The translations under genes were made by a program, and so were the position numbers. 11,973 nucleotides of DNA from an uncultured Clostridia bacterium (GTDB taxonomy: Bacteria > Bacillota > Clostridia > Oscillospirales > Oscillospiraceae). The notes under the pieces are model-generated. The model saw nothing but the letters and a program-made list of their open reading frames with translations. It ran no database searches and was not told the DNA's origin. The DNA lies in contig CALYTU010000039.1 in assembly GCA_945487445.1 (NCBI GenBank), positions 1 to 11,973 of the forward strand, in the 5' to 3' direction. Shown one piece after another: positions 1 through 8,121 of this stretch. Each line of letters begins with the position of its first letter. Within the stretch, counting starts at the first letter, position 1.

Positions 1-27
1 GTCTTTCAGTCCTCAACTCCTGTATTT

Positions 28-49
28 CAGTTCAGTATGAGCTGAACAG
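28..49. other. Small hairpin upstream of the operon
   Basis: GTTCAG and CTGAAC pair around a 6-base loop (30-47), with one more C-G pair across an A-A mismatch. No T-run follows on the + strand, so it is not a convincing terminator. It could be the tail of an upstream feature outside the window. Nothing else recognisable lies in 1-90. Confidence 0.3.
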
Positions 50-93
50 TTACGCAGGAACAGTCCAAATCCGCGAAGTGGGGGAACTTTTGC

Positions 94-122
94 TGGACAT
101 TGTGAGATTCGTGTGATATAGT
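94..122 (+). promoter_or_regulatory. SigA-type promoter of the glycan operon
   Basis: TGGACA (94-99) is separated by exactly 17 bases from TATAGT (117-122), and the -10 is extended by TG at 114-115. Each hexamer differs from the consensus by one base. Transcription would start near 129, leaving a leader of about 50 bases before the first gene. No comparable promoter is seen before 8940, so this one probably drives all eight genes. Confidence 0.7.
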
Positions 123-177
123 TAAAAGAAACGGAAAAGGCGATCAGTTATGATACTTACGATGAGAGAGGGAAACT

Positions 178-1731
178 ATGGACACGCATAAGCGGTTTCA
201 AGATTGGATCCACGATCGGCTGCCTCTGTTCGTGCTTTTGCTGTGTATCGTCCAGCCTGTTATGGATGTTGCCGGTTATTGGCAGCAGACGTTTGGGATC
301 AGTAACGCCGTGACAATGGTCCTGCGAATGGTTCTGCTCGGCGGCTCTGTGCTGCTGGGCTTCTTGCTGTGTGACCGGAAACGGTACTATATCCTGACCG
401 CGGTCATTCTTTTTGCGCTGACGGCTGGACATATCTATGCCTGTACACGTTCCGCAAACGGCTATATCGAGCCCGTCAAGGATCTGGTAAATCTCGTCCG
501 CATCTATTTTCTGCCGCTGATGACGCTATGCTTCATCACCTTCCTGCGAAAGAATGAAGCCGTTTTTCCGGCTTTGATTCGGGGCATGGTCATTGATCTC
601 TTCCTGATTGCAGGGGTACAGCTCTTCAGCGCTCTGACTGGGACGGATCCTCATACCTACTCGGTGGACAAAATCGGTATCCGGGGCTGGTTTTTGTGGA
701 CGAACAGCCAAAGCGCAATTCTTGCCATGCTCGCGCCGATTGTGATCGTTTGGTCGGTTCGGCGCTGGAAGGGCAAGATCCTGCCGATTATTTTGGTCAC
801 GGCTGTGTCCGAGGCAACGCTGTTTGTTCTTGCTCCCCGCCTGGCATATGCAAGCCTGGCGATTACTGGGCTTGGCATCGCGTTCTGCCTTCTCCTGTTC
901 AATCGCGCCTGCTGGCGGCAGGCGCTGGCGGCGGCCCTCATTACATGCCTGTTTATCGCTGCTTTTCCGATCTCGCCCACGCAATCGCGTCTTTCTGTCA
1001 ATGAGGATCGGGCCGTGCTGACAGAAAAGAAAATTGAAAAAATGAACATCCAAATCGAGATCGTATCGGAGCCCGAGACAGAGAACGAGGGAAAAGATGG
1101 AGATCCGGCTGCCGCGCCGAAGCCGAAGGTGAAGTTGGATAAGAAAAATGCGGCAAAGCTGGAAAAGCTCTACCGTTCACAGGATATTATCTGGTCGATG
1201 GTTGAGCGTTTTGGCCGCGAACGTGTTTTCCAGGCCTACAACTATACGCTCGATCCCACGGTTTTGAGCAACACGCGGTTGATGAAAATTCGTTTTTGCG
1301 AGCTGTTGATGCTGGAATCAGGCGTCGCATCCCGGCTCTTCGGCCTGAATCTGGCGGAGATGTGCTTTACGAGGCTTGATAAAAACGGGAATCCCCATGT
1401 CGATAACTACGATGTTGAGAACGACCTGCACGGAATCTATTTTCTAACCGGCATTGTCGGCCTTGCGATGATGATTCTGTTTTTGCTTTTCTTCGGCGTG
1501 CGGGCGTTGATCGCCGTGATTCACTGGCCCAGGATGTATTTCACCCCGAAGATGGGGGCCTTTGCCATTGCCTACGGGCTGGGGTTGATCCATGCTTACT
1601 ATACCGCCTCTGTTCTGCGGAGGAATAATGCGTCCTTCTATCTGGCAATCGTTCTGGCCGGCCTTTGGTATTTGAGCCGACGTCAGACGGAGAAGCAGAC
1701 AGAGGCGTGCGAACAACCGGCCTGCGAATAG
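178..1731 (+). CDS. O-antigen ligase/polymerase-like membrane protein, copy 1
   Basis: A 517-residue multi-pass protein of the O-antigen ligase/Wzy type, which joins or polymerises lipid-linked glycan units at the outer face of the membrane. About nine hydrophobic segments fall in residues 15-265, then a long polar loop (about 266-419), then about three more segments (420-500). This short-loops-then-one-long-loop layout is typical of the family. The long loop carries RLMKIRFCELLM (about 367-378) and NYDVEND (410-416), both kept in the next gene. Residues 280-330 are Lys/Glu-rich and low in complexity, unlike the second copy. RGWF (169-172) and TGTDPHTY (154-161) are shared with copy 2 in the same register. 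The start is ATG 178 with AGAGGG five bases upstream. It is the first gene of the operon. Whether it is a polymerase or a ligase cannot be told from the sequence. Confidence 0.8.
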   Translation: MDTHKRFQDWIHDRLPLFVLLLCIVQPVMDVAGYWQQTFGISNAVTMVLRMVLLGGSVLLGFLLCDRKRYYILTAVILFALTAGHIYACTRSANGYIEPVKDLVNLVRIYFLPLMTLCFITFLRKNEAVFPALIRGMVIDLFLIAGVQLFSALTGTDPHTYSVDKIGIRGWFLWTNSQSAILAMLAPIVIVWSVRRWKGKILPIILVTAVSEATLFVLAPRLAYASLAITGLGIAFCLLLFNRACWRQALAAALITCLFIAAFPISPTQSRLSVNEDRAVLTEKKIEKMNIQIEIVSEPETENEGKDGDPAAAPKPKVKLDKKNAAKLEKLYRSQDIIWSMVERFGRERVFQAYNYTLDPTVLSNTRLMKIRFCELLMLESGVASRLFGLNLAEMCFTRLDKNGNPHVDNYDVENDLHGIYFLTGIVGLAMMILFLLFFGVRALIAVIHWPRMYFTPKMGAFAIAYGLGLIHAYYTASVLRRNNASFYLAIVLAGLWYLSRRQTEKQTEACEQPACE

Positions 1732-1743
1732 GAGGAAAACGCC

Positions 1744-3273
1744 ATGGAAATTGCCAGCTGCCATCGTTCCAAACTGAATCGGCTCCTGCCACTGATCGTT
1801 GGATTTTTCTGCGTCATTCAGCCTCTGCTGGATGTGGCGGCATATTGGCTCCGGGAGCTGAATCTTTCGAGCACCTGGACTACGTTGTTCCGGCTGATCC
1901 TTCTGCTGAGTGGTTTTGCGATCGGGTTCGCCGTCACCGAACGCAGAAGGGCCTATCTTGTGTTCGGACTTGTGGTACTCGTCTATTTAACGGGGCATGT
2001 GGTGGCCTGTTTGCAGACCGATGAAGGCTATCGCGATTGGGTGGAGGATCTGACCGATCAGGCCAGAACGCTTGTCCTGCCCCTTACGGCGATGAGCTTC
2101 ATGAGTTTTCTGCGTGCCAATCGTGCTGCCTTCCCCGCTTTGCTCCGTGCCATGGTTGTTAATTTGGGGATCATTCTTGCGGTGATGGTTGTCAGCACCC
2201 TGACCGGGACCGACCCCCACACTTATCCAACCAAGGGGGCTGGCGTCCGCGGCTGGTTTATCTGGCCAAGTCCCCAGAGCGCGATTTTGAGCATTCTTTC
2301 CCCCTTGGCAATCGCTTGGGCACTGCGCCGCTGGCCAAACCGCGTCCTGCCTGTTGCGCTGGCGAGCCTTGCGAGCTTTGCCATGCTCTTCCTCTACGGT
2401 ACGCGGCTGAGTTATCTGACTGTTGCGGGCGTGGGTTTGGGTCTGGCAGTCTGCGTCTTCCCGGGTGGGAAGACGCATCGTCTCCAGGCTGCGGGCATTC
2501 TGCTCAGCGCCGTGCTGCTGCTGGCTTTCCTCCCAGTCTCGCCCATGACGGTCAATCGTTCCGCCCTGGAGGAAAATGAGTGCATCAAGCAGATACGGAT
2601 CAACCAAGCGGTGAAGGCCGTGACCGTGTCGGCTTCCGCTTCGCCCAACACAGAAGATCCCGGCTCCGAAGCGCCGCCGAATACAAAGGATCTGACGGCC
2701 ATTCGCGCCGCCTACCGTTACAATCTGCAGGGTATGATCGACCGCTTCGGCCTGGAACGCGTGGCAGAGCGCTACAATTATTCCCTTGCGTCCCATGTGA
2801 TTTGTAATGACCGAATCATGAAAATCCGGTTTTGCGAGCTGTTGATGCAGGATATTTCCAAAGAGACTCCGCTTGCGCGATTCTTCGGCCTGGAGCTGCG
2901 GAGAACCCGCGTTAATCATACGGAAGTCTACGATTTCTACGCCGACAGCTGGGAGCTCGGGACGGAGAATTACGACCCGGAAAACGATTTCTACGGCATT
3001 TTGACGCTGAACGGTGTGATTGGCTTCGGCCTGCTTGCCGCCTTTCTTATGTGGTTCGGACTGTGGGCGTTGATTGCCGTTTGGAGGGAGCACAGCCGTT
3101 TTACGCCGGTGTTTGCAGCCTTCCTCGGCGCCTACGGGATTGCCGTTCTCTATGCGATCAACACTGCTTCTACGCTCCGACGCAACAACGCGTCCGTGTA
3201 TTTTGCCTGGGTCCTGGCCGGCCTCTGGTATCTTTCAACCCGACCCCTTTCAGAAGGAGAAGCCCATGATTGA
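1744..3273 (+). CDS. O-antigen ligase/polymerase-like membrane protein, copy 2
   Basis: A 509-residue paralogue of the preceding gene. The two proteins align without gaps through about residue 265 (QP-LDVAAYW at 26-35, TGTDPHTY at 154-161, RGWF at 169-172) and share IMKIRFCELLM (358-368), NYDPEND (409-415), and a C-terminal LRRNNAS plus LAGLWYLS block. Membrane layout is the same: about nine segments, a long outer loop (about 266-417), then about three more. The loop spacer is Ser/Pro/Thr-rich (about 295-318) instead of charged. ATG 1744 has a full AGGAGG (1730-1735) overlapping the stop of copy 1, so translation is probably coupled. The 3' end overlaps the next gene by 8 bases. The pair probably arose by tandem duplication and diverged. 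Two enzymes may make different linkages, or one may polymerise while the other ligates; this is inference. Confidence 0.8.
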   Translation: MEIASCHRSKLNRLLPLIVGFFCVIQPLLDVAAYWLRELNLSSTWTTLFRLILLLSGFAIGFAVTERRRAYLVFGLVVLVYLTGHVVACLQTDEGYRDWVEDLTDQARTLVLPLTAMSFMSFLRANRAAFPALLRAMVVNLGIILAVMVVSTLTGTDPHTYPTKGAGVRGWFIWPSPQSAILSILSPLAIAWALRRWPNRVLPVALASLASFAMLFLYGTRLSYLTVAGVGLGLAVCVFPGGKTHRLQAAGILLSAVLLLAFLPVSPMTVNRSALEENECIKQIRINQAVKAVTVSASASPNTEDPGSEAPPNTKDLTAIRAAYRYNLQGMIDRFGLERVAERYNYSLASHVICNDRIMKIRFCELLMQDISKETPLARFFGLELRRTRVNHTEVYDFYADSWELGTENYDPENDFYGILTLNGVIGFGLLAAFLMWFGLWALIAVWREHSRFTPVFAAFLGAYGIAVLYAINTASTLRRNNASVYFAWVLAGLWYLSTRPLSEGEAHD

Positions 3274-4243
3274 GATCAGCATCATTATACCCGTTTACAA
3301 TGTACAGGATTATCTGGCCCGCAGCGTGGACGCGATTCTGAAAAATGACACCGAAGGCTGCGAGGTCATTCTGGTGGACGACGGCTCCAAGGACGGCAGT
3401 CCTGCCATCTGTGATGCTTACGCGACGGCTCATCCGAAACTGATCCGGGTGCTCCATCAAAAAAACGCCGGCCCCGGCGCGGCTCGCAACGCGGGCATTT
3501 CTGCCGCGCGCGGCGAGTGGTTTCTGTTTGTGGACAGTGACGACCGCCTGGCACCCAACGCCCTTCAACGGCTCCGCGCCGCGATCGCGGAGGAGGAAGC
3601 CGACGTGATCTCCTTCCAGTTCTACAAGGAATCGGTCAAGGGTGAGATCTGGGAGGAATGGTCCGGACCCATGCAGGCCAGGACGCGGTTTTCCCTTGCC
3701 GAGCAGCCGGGTTTTTTGCTGACACAGCCTTCCTGCTGGCTCCGGCTGTGGAAACGCTCCGTATTTTCGGACAACGACATTCGCTTTCCCGATGTGGTCT
3801 GGTATGAGGACATTCGGACTGTGACAAAGCTGCTGGCAAAGGCGAAGCGCATTGTCAACCTGCCCGACCACCTCTACTATTATCTGAATCGGCCCGGCTC
3901 CATCATGAACAGCAGCCAGTTGCCCCGGAACCGGGACATTCTCCCGGCTTTTGCAGATATTCTGGACTGGTTCGTTCAGCAGGGGCTCAAGCAGACCTAT
4001 TATGACGAGCTTTGCGCGCTGACGGTTCAGCACGTTTTGCTGGCTGCTTCTGTCCGCGTATCCCGAATTGATCCGGGCTCGGAGATTTTGGGTGAGTTTG
4101 CGCGATTCACCGAATCGCGCTTTCCGGACTGGAGGGAGAATCCCTATACCAGAACCCTTCCCCGGATGAAACGCCTTGCCCTGTGGCTGGTGACGCATCG
4201 GCGCTATCGCCTGATCCGAACGCTTTTTAATCTGAAAGGATAA
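3266..4243 (+). CDS. Family 2 glycosyltransferase, copy 1
   Basis: A 325-residue GT2 enzyme with a GT-A fold, which transfers a sugar from a nucleotide sugar to a growing lipid-linked glycan at the inner face of the membrane. SIIIPVYNV opens the nucleotide-binding region (5-13). VDDGS (37-41) and NAGPGAARNAGI (67-78) follow, then DSDD (90-93) as the metal-binding DxD motif. VWYED in the acceptor half is the usual place of the catalytic base. There are no transmembrane segments; the C-terminus is rich in Arg, which may help membrane association. The frame is open for 64 codons upstream, but ATG 3266 is chosen because AAGGAG (3254-3259) sits six bases before it and the homology starts there. 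It overlaps the upstream stop by 8 bases. The sugar specificity is unknown. Confidence 0.9.
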   Translation: MIEISIIIPVYNVQDYLARSVDAILKNDTEGCEVILVDDGSKDGSPAICDAYATAHPKLIRVLHQKNAGPGAARNAGISAARGEWFLFVDSDDRLAPNALQRLRAAIAEEEADVISFQFYKESVKGEIWEEWSGPMQARTRFSLAEQPGFLLTQPSCWLRLWKRSVFSDNDIRFPDVVWYEDIRTVTKLLAKAKRIVNLPDHLYYYLNRPGSIMNSSQLPRNRDILPAFADILDWFVQQGLKQTYYDELCALTVQHVLLAASVRVSRIDPGSEILGEFARFTESRFPDWRENPYTRTLPRMKRLALWLVTHRRYRLIRTLFNLKG

Positions 4244-4247
4244 ACTT

Positions 4248-5234
4248 ATGAAATTCAGTTTAATTGTCCCGGTTTACAATGTCGCTGCATATCTTCCGCG
4301 CTGTATGGACTCCCTGCTCTGCCAGCAGTGCGATTCGTGGGAGATCATCCTGGTGGATGACGGTGCGACCGATGGCAAGTGCCCGGCCATCTGCGATGAA
4401 TACGCCGCCCGCTATCCGGATCTGGTTCGGGTCATCCATCAGGCCAACGGCGGTCTGGGAGCGGCCCGGAACACCGGGATCGAGACTGCCCGGGGAGATT
4501 ATCTGCTCTTCGTGGACAGCGATGACACCGTGGCTGCCGATACCCTTGCCCGGCTCGGACAGGAGATTGAGCGCAGCCACGCGGATATGTACGTTTTCTC
4601 CTTCCGCTACGTCAGCGAGGAAGGGGAGGAGCGCCCCGCTGAGCCGCGGTGTTCCAAGGTGACGGGAGAAGTCCAAACGCTGGCGGATACACCCGAGCTG
4701 CTGCTGGACCCGCCCATGGCCTGGAACCGGCTATGCCGCCGCTCACTTTTCCTTGACAATGGAATCCGCTTCCCGGGCCGGGTCTGGTACGAGGATCTCT
4801 GCACCACGCCGAGCCTGCTTTTGAAGGCCGAAAGCATCGTTCAGATCGAGGATCCCTTCTACGGCTATCTGCTCCGCGTCGGCTCCATCATGCGCAGTTC
4901 CAATCTCAAGCGCAATCTGGAGATTCTCAATGCACTGGATATGGCCCGCGCGCCCTTTGACCGGGCCGGAGTGACAGCGCGTTACGAGCCCTGGCTCTGT
5001 TATCTCGCCGTGGATTCCGTTCTCGCTGCCGCAAGGCGTGTGTTGATGGCGGACCCCAAGGCGGACTATCTGCCAGACTTCTTGGACTATATCAAGCAGC
5101 ATTACCCAGACTACCGCCAAAACGAGCGCCTGCCCCGTCTGGGGAGAAAAAAACTGATCCTGCTCCGTCTGCTGGAGGGCAAGCGCTATCGGCTGGCCCG
5201 GGCCATGTTCCGGCTGGCGAACAAACTGAAATAA
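4248..5234 (+). CDS. Family 2 glycosyltransferase, copy 2
   Basis: A 328-residue GT2 enzyme, clearly paralogous to the preceding gene. VDDGA (36-40), GGLGAARNTGI (68-78) and DSDD (90-93) fall in the same register, and WYEDL recurs in the acceptor half. Both proteins end in an Arg/Leu-rich helix-like tail (KRYRLARAMF here, HRRYRLIRTLF in copy 1). ATG 4248 lies four bases after the previous stop, with AAAGGA (4235-4240) seven bases upstream. It probably adds the next sugar of the repeat unit. The donor and linkage cannot be read from the sequence. Confidence 0.9.
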   Translation: MKFSLIVPVYNVAAYLPRCMDSLLCQQCDSWEIILVDDGATDGKCPAICDEYAARYPDLVRVIHQANGGLGAARNTGIETARGDYLLFVDSDDTVAADTLARLGQEIERSHADMYVFSFRYVSEEGEERPAEPRCSKVTGEVQTLADTPELLLDPPMAWNRLCRRSLFLDNGIRFPGRVWYEDLCTTPSLLLKAESIVQIEDPFYGYLLRVGSIMRSSNLKRNLEILNALDMARAPFDRAGVTARYEPWLCYLAVDSVLAAARRVLMADPKADYLPDFLDYIKQHYPDYRQNERLPRLGRKKLILLRLLEGKRYRLARAMFRLANKLK

Positions 5235-5245
5235 GAGGCAAAACC

Positions 5246-6532
5246 GTGTTTTCAAAAATCAAAAAGCTCATGAGGAAAAAAGAGGGCGTCCTTGCCTGGA
5301 ACACCCTCATGCTCTATTTGCTGACCTTTTCTAATTATTTTCTCTCGCTGCTGGTCGTACCATATGAGACGCGCGTTTTGGGCGACGTGGGCTATGGGGT
5401 GCTTGGCGTAGCCATGGCGATTATGGTCTATTTCCAGCTCTTTATCGACTTCGGTTTTCTGCTCTCCGCCACAGAGGAGGTTTCTCGTTTTCGACAGGAT
5501 CGGCAGCGGTTGAACGTAGTTTTGAGCGCCGTGACCTGGTGCAAGCTGGCGCTCTGCGGCCTGTCACTTTTAATCCTGTTCGTCCTGTGTCAGTTCATCG
5601 GAGCTTGGAAAGGGAAATTTGGCTTTTACAGTCTGTTTTTTATCGGTACTGCCATCAACGCTCTGCTGCCCGATTTCCTATACCGGGGCTTGGAGAAAAT
5701 GTCCGCCATTACCATTCGCACAGTTTGCATCCGAGCCTTCTCCACGTTGGGAATTTTTCTTTTTTTGAAGTCGGCGGAGGACGTTTGGGTCATTCCGGTG
5801 CTCACAGCAATCGGAAATCTTGTGGCTGTCTTCGTCTGCTTTCTGGACGCGAAGAAGCGGCTTGGGATTCGACTTTGCCGGGTCAAGCTCAGGGACGTAT
5901 GGCTTCGGATGAAGCAGTCGTCGGTTTTTTTCCTGTCCCGGTTTGCCACGACAGCCTACTCTGCCCTGAATACCGTCATTTTGGACATCGTTGCGCCGAC
6001 GAATAGTCCCGTTCGCGGATACTACGCCTCTTCAGACAAGCTAATGACGACCGGAAAAAGCGCGCTCTCTCCTATTTCGGACAGTCTGTATCCCTATATG
6101 GTCAAAAACCATGATTACAAGCTGGTCAAAAAGGTTCTGCTGATTCTGGAGCCGTTGATTCTTGTATTCTGCGCGGTTATATTTGTGTTTGCGTCAAAGT
6201 TTTGCGTCCTGCTCTTTGGCGAGGCCTTCGCACCGGCAGGCGACGTGCTTCGTGTGATGTTGCCCACGGCGGTTGTCATCCTGCCCAGTTATATCTGCGG
6301 CTTCCCCATGCTCTCCTCCATGGGCCTTGCAAAGCACGCCAACTATTCGACTGTTTTCGGTTCAATCATCCATATCATCAATCTGGCAATCCTGTATTTT
6401 ACGGGAAATATGAATATGATCACCCTCGGCGCGGCGATGTCCGTGGCTGAGGCCCTAATCCTCTGCTATCGCCTGGTGGTCATCTGGCGACACCGCGACC
6501 GTTTAAAGGAGAATGTCCATGTCGATTCATGA
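5246..6532 (+). CDS. Wzx-like polysaccharide flippase (MOP superfamily)
   Basis: A 428-residue, Leu/Phe-rich multi-pass protein of the polysaccharide transport (RfbX/Wzx) branch of the MOP superfamily. It would move the undecaprenyl-linked glycan unit from the inner to the outer face of the membrane. The N-terminal block LVVPYETRVLGDVGYG (36-51) and LPDFLYRGLE (141-150) match the family's characteristic early motifs. About 11-12 hydrophobic segments run to residue 412, and the length is a little under the usual size. The start is GTG 5246, preceded by AAGAGG (5233-5238) at seven bases; an internal ATG at 5270 is an alternative. It lies between the transferases and the glycerol-phosphate genes, and its 3' end overlaps the next gene. 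Confidence 0.88.
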   Translation: MFSKIKKLMRKKEGVLAWNTLMLYLLTFSNYFLSLLVVPYETRVLGDVGYGVLGVAMAIMVYFQLFIDFGFLLSATEEVSRFRQDRQRLNVVLSAVTWCKLALCGLSLLILFVLCQFIGAWKGKFGFYSLFFIGTAINALLPDFLYRGLEKMSAITIRTVCIRAFSTLGIFLFLKSAEDVWVIPVLTAIGNLVAVFVCFLDAKKRLGIRLCRVKLRDVWLRMKQSSVFFLSRFATTAYSALNTVILDIVAPTNSPVRGYYASSDKLMTTGKSALSPISDSLYPYMVKNHDYKLVKKVLLILEPLILVFCAVIFVFASKFCVLLFGEAFAPAGDVLRVMLPTAVVILPSYICGFPMLSSMGLAKHANYSTVFGSIIHIINLAILYFTGNMNMITLGAAMSVAEALILCYRLVVIWRHRDRLKENVHVDS

Positions 6533-7649
6533 TCTGGCTGTTAAGGCCATTACTGCCTTGACCCCGGTGCGGAAAAACCGGGTGGTGTTTTGCAGCTTCT
6601 ATGGCAACGGCTATTCCGACAGCCCCAAGGCCATCTGCGATGTATTGCTGCAAAGCGGCGAGGCCCTGGATCTGATCTGGCTGTGCAGGGACGAGGCCGC
6701 TGCCGCGACCCTGCCCGCCGGTGTTCGGGCTGTCCCCAATCGAGGCATGAAAAAGCTCAGAGCCCTGGCCTCCGCCGGGATCTGGGTGGATAACTGCCGG
6801 AAATATGAGAATATGAAGCGGAAAAATCAGTTCTATTTGCAGACCTGGCATGGCTTCGCCCTGAAAAAGCTGGAGCGGGACGCGGAGGCAAGCCTGGAGC
6901 CTGCCTATTTGGAGGCCTGCAAGCGCGACGCTGCGCAGTGTGACCTCATGATCTCCGGCAGCGGGTTCATGACGAAGCTCTACGGCAGCAGCTTCTGGTT
7001 CAGCGGTGCTGTGTTGAACACGGGAACGCCGCGAAACGACATCTTCTACCGGGACCATGCCGCCCTGCGTGCCAAGGTTCGCGACGCCCTGGGTCTGACA
7101 GAGGATCGGAAGCTGGCCCTCTATGCGCCTACCTTTCGGGGGGACCACGCCACGGAGGTCTATCGACTGGACACGGAAATGGTTCGCAGGAAATGCGAAG
7201 AAAACTTCCAGGGCGAGTGGACTGTGCTGATCCGGCTGCATCCCAACGTGGCGAACCAGTCTGGGAATCTGTTTTCTTATGACGGCGACCGACTCGTGGA
7301 CGCCACCGCCTATCCCGATATGCAGGAGCTTTTGTGTGCCGCCGACCTGCTGATTACGGATTATTCCTCCTCCTTGTTCGACTACGCCCTGACGGGAAAG
7401 CCCATCGTTCAGTTCGCTACGGATATTGAATCCTACCGACGGGATCGGGATTTCTATTTTAACCTGGAGGATCTGCCGTTTCCGTTGGCCCGGAGCAACG
7501 AGGAGTTGGAGAAGCTCCTGACGGACCTTCAGCCGCTCTGGACCAGTCCGGCCTGGGCGGAATTCGCGCGGGAAAACGAGTTTTGCGAGGATGGACAGGC
7601 GTCTGTCCGCTGTGCGGCGCTCATTCTGCAACAGATCAAAAAATCATAG
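6519..7649 (+). CDS. CDP-glycerol glycerophosphotransferase family (TagB/TagF-like)
   Basis: A 376-residue protein of the Glyphos_transf superfamily, which transfers glycerol phosphate (or a related polyol phosphate) from CDP-glycerol to a glycan or poly(glycerol phosphate) chain. The family blocks appear in order: QTWHGFALKKL (108-118), GTPRND (169-174), YAPTFR (202-207), RLHPN (239-243) and ITDYSSSLFDY (279-289). The WHG and HPN histidines match the active-site histidines known in TagF. At 376 residues it is nearer the single-domain TagB/decorating enzymes than full TagF polymerases. ATG 6513 is in frame, but GGAG (6508-6511) is one base from it and seven from ATG 6519, so 6519 is preferred. 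That start overlaps the flippase by 14 bases. With tagD just downstream the donor is very probably CDP-glycerol; the acceptor is unknown. Confidence 0.9.
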   Translation: MSIHDLAVKAITALTPVRKNRVVFCSFYGNGYSDSPKAICDVLLQSGEALDLIWLCRDEAAAATLPAGVRAVPNRGMKKLRALASAGIWVDNCRKYENMKRKNQFYLQTWHGFALKKLERDAEASLEPAYLEACKRDAAQCDLMISGSGFMTKLYGSSFWFSGAVLNTGTPRNDIFYRDHAALRAKVRDALGLTEDRKLALYAPTFRGDHATEVYRLDTEMVRRKCEENFQGEWTVLIRLHPNVANQSGNLFSYDGDRLVDATAYPDMQELLCAADLLITDYSSSLFDYALTGKPIVQFATDIESYRRDRDFYFNLEDLPFPLARSNEELEKLLTDLQPLWTSPAWAEFARENEFCEDGQASVRCAALILQQIKKS

Positions 7650-7722
7650 CGCAAGCATGCCGCATATAAAAATCGTCTCCCTCGCCCGGCAGGCGACATA
7701 TCAACTGCAAAGGAGAAAAACC

Positions 7723-8118
7723 ATGAAACGGGTTATAACTTACGGAACCTTCGATTTGCTCCACTACGGTCACATCAACCTGCTCCGCCGCGCCAAGGCA
7801 CTCGGGGACTATCTGATCGTTGTCCTGTCCACCGATGAATTTAACTGGAATGAGAAGCAAAAGAAGTGCTATTTCACCTATGAGGTCCGCAAGCAGCTTT
7901 TGGAGGCCATTCGTTACGTGGATCTGGTCATTCCCGAGGAAAACTGGGATCAGAAAATCTCCGATGTGAAGGAATACCATGTGGACACCTTCGTGATGGG
8001 AGATGACTGGAAAGGAAAATTTGACTTCCTGAAGCCCTACTGCGAGGTGGTCTATCTGCCCCGCACCCCGGAGATCAGCACCACGCAGATCAAAAAAGAT
8101 CTGAACCGTCAGGGCTGA
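7723..8118 (+). CDS. tagD: Glycerol-3-phosphate cytidylyltransferase
   Basis: A 131-residue cytosolic enzyme that makes CDP-glycerol from CTP and glycerol 3-phosphate, the donor used by TagB/TagF-type transferases. It is nearly collinear with Bacillus subtilis TagD as I remember it. GTFDLLHYGH (8-17) is the HxGH nucleotide-binding motif, GDYLIVVLSTDEFN follows, VMGDDWKGKFDFL is the conserved central block, and RTPEISTT (114-121) is the RTxxISTT signature. The length matches the family (about 129-132). The frame stays open 132 bases upstream into the previous gene, but ATG 7723 has AGGAG (7711-7715) seven bases upstream and matches the family N-terminus. The 73-base gap before it is the largest inside the operon and contains only a weak 5-bp hairpin (7682-7696). 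Confidence 0.96.
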   Translation: MKRVITYGTFDLLHYGHINLLRRAKALGDYLIVVLSTDEFNWNEKQKKCYFTYEVRKQLLEAIRYVDLVIPEENWDQKISDVKEYHVDTFVMGDDWKGKFDFLKPYCEVVYLPRTPEISTTQIKKDLNRQG

Positions 8119-8121
8119 TCC

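Noticed and set aside
1987..3093. Minus-strand open frame opposite polymerase copy 2
   Set aside because: The protein is rich in Gln, Arg and His with no membrane or domain pattern, and the sense strand is clearly coding.
3074..3265. Upstream extension of the first glycosyltransferase
   Set aside because: The 64 extra residues lie inside the polymerase gene, lack homology-like features, and the ribosome binding site sits at ATG 3266.
3170..4198. Minus-strand open frame opposite the first glycosyltransferase
   Set aside because: It is a shadow of a well-supported GT2 gene with no motif of its own.
6480..7631. Long minus-strand open frame opposite the glycerophosphotransferase gene
   Set aside because: It mirrors a gene with strong family motifs, has no recognisable domain, and arises from the GC-rich codon pattern of the sense gene.
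7665..7670. TATAAA as an internal promoter before tagD
   Set aside because: No acceptable -35 is found 16-18 bases upstream, and the gap is short.
7591..7722. N-terminal extension of TagD
   Set aside because: TagD proteins start at the MKxVITYGTFD block, and ATG 7723 has a good ribosome binding site.
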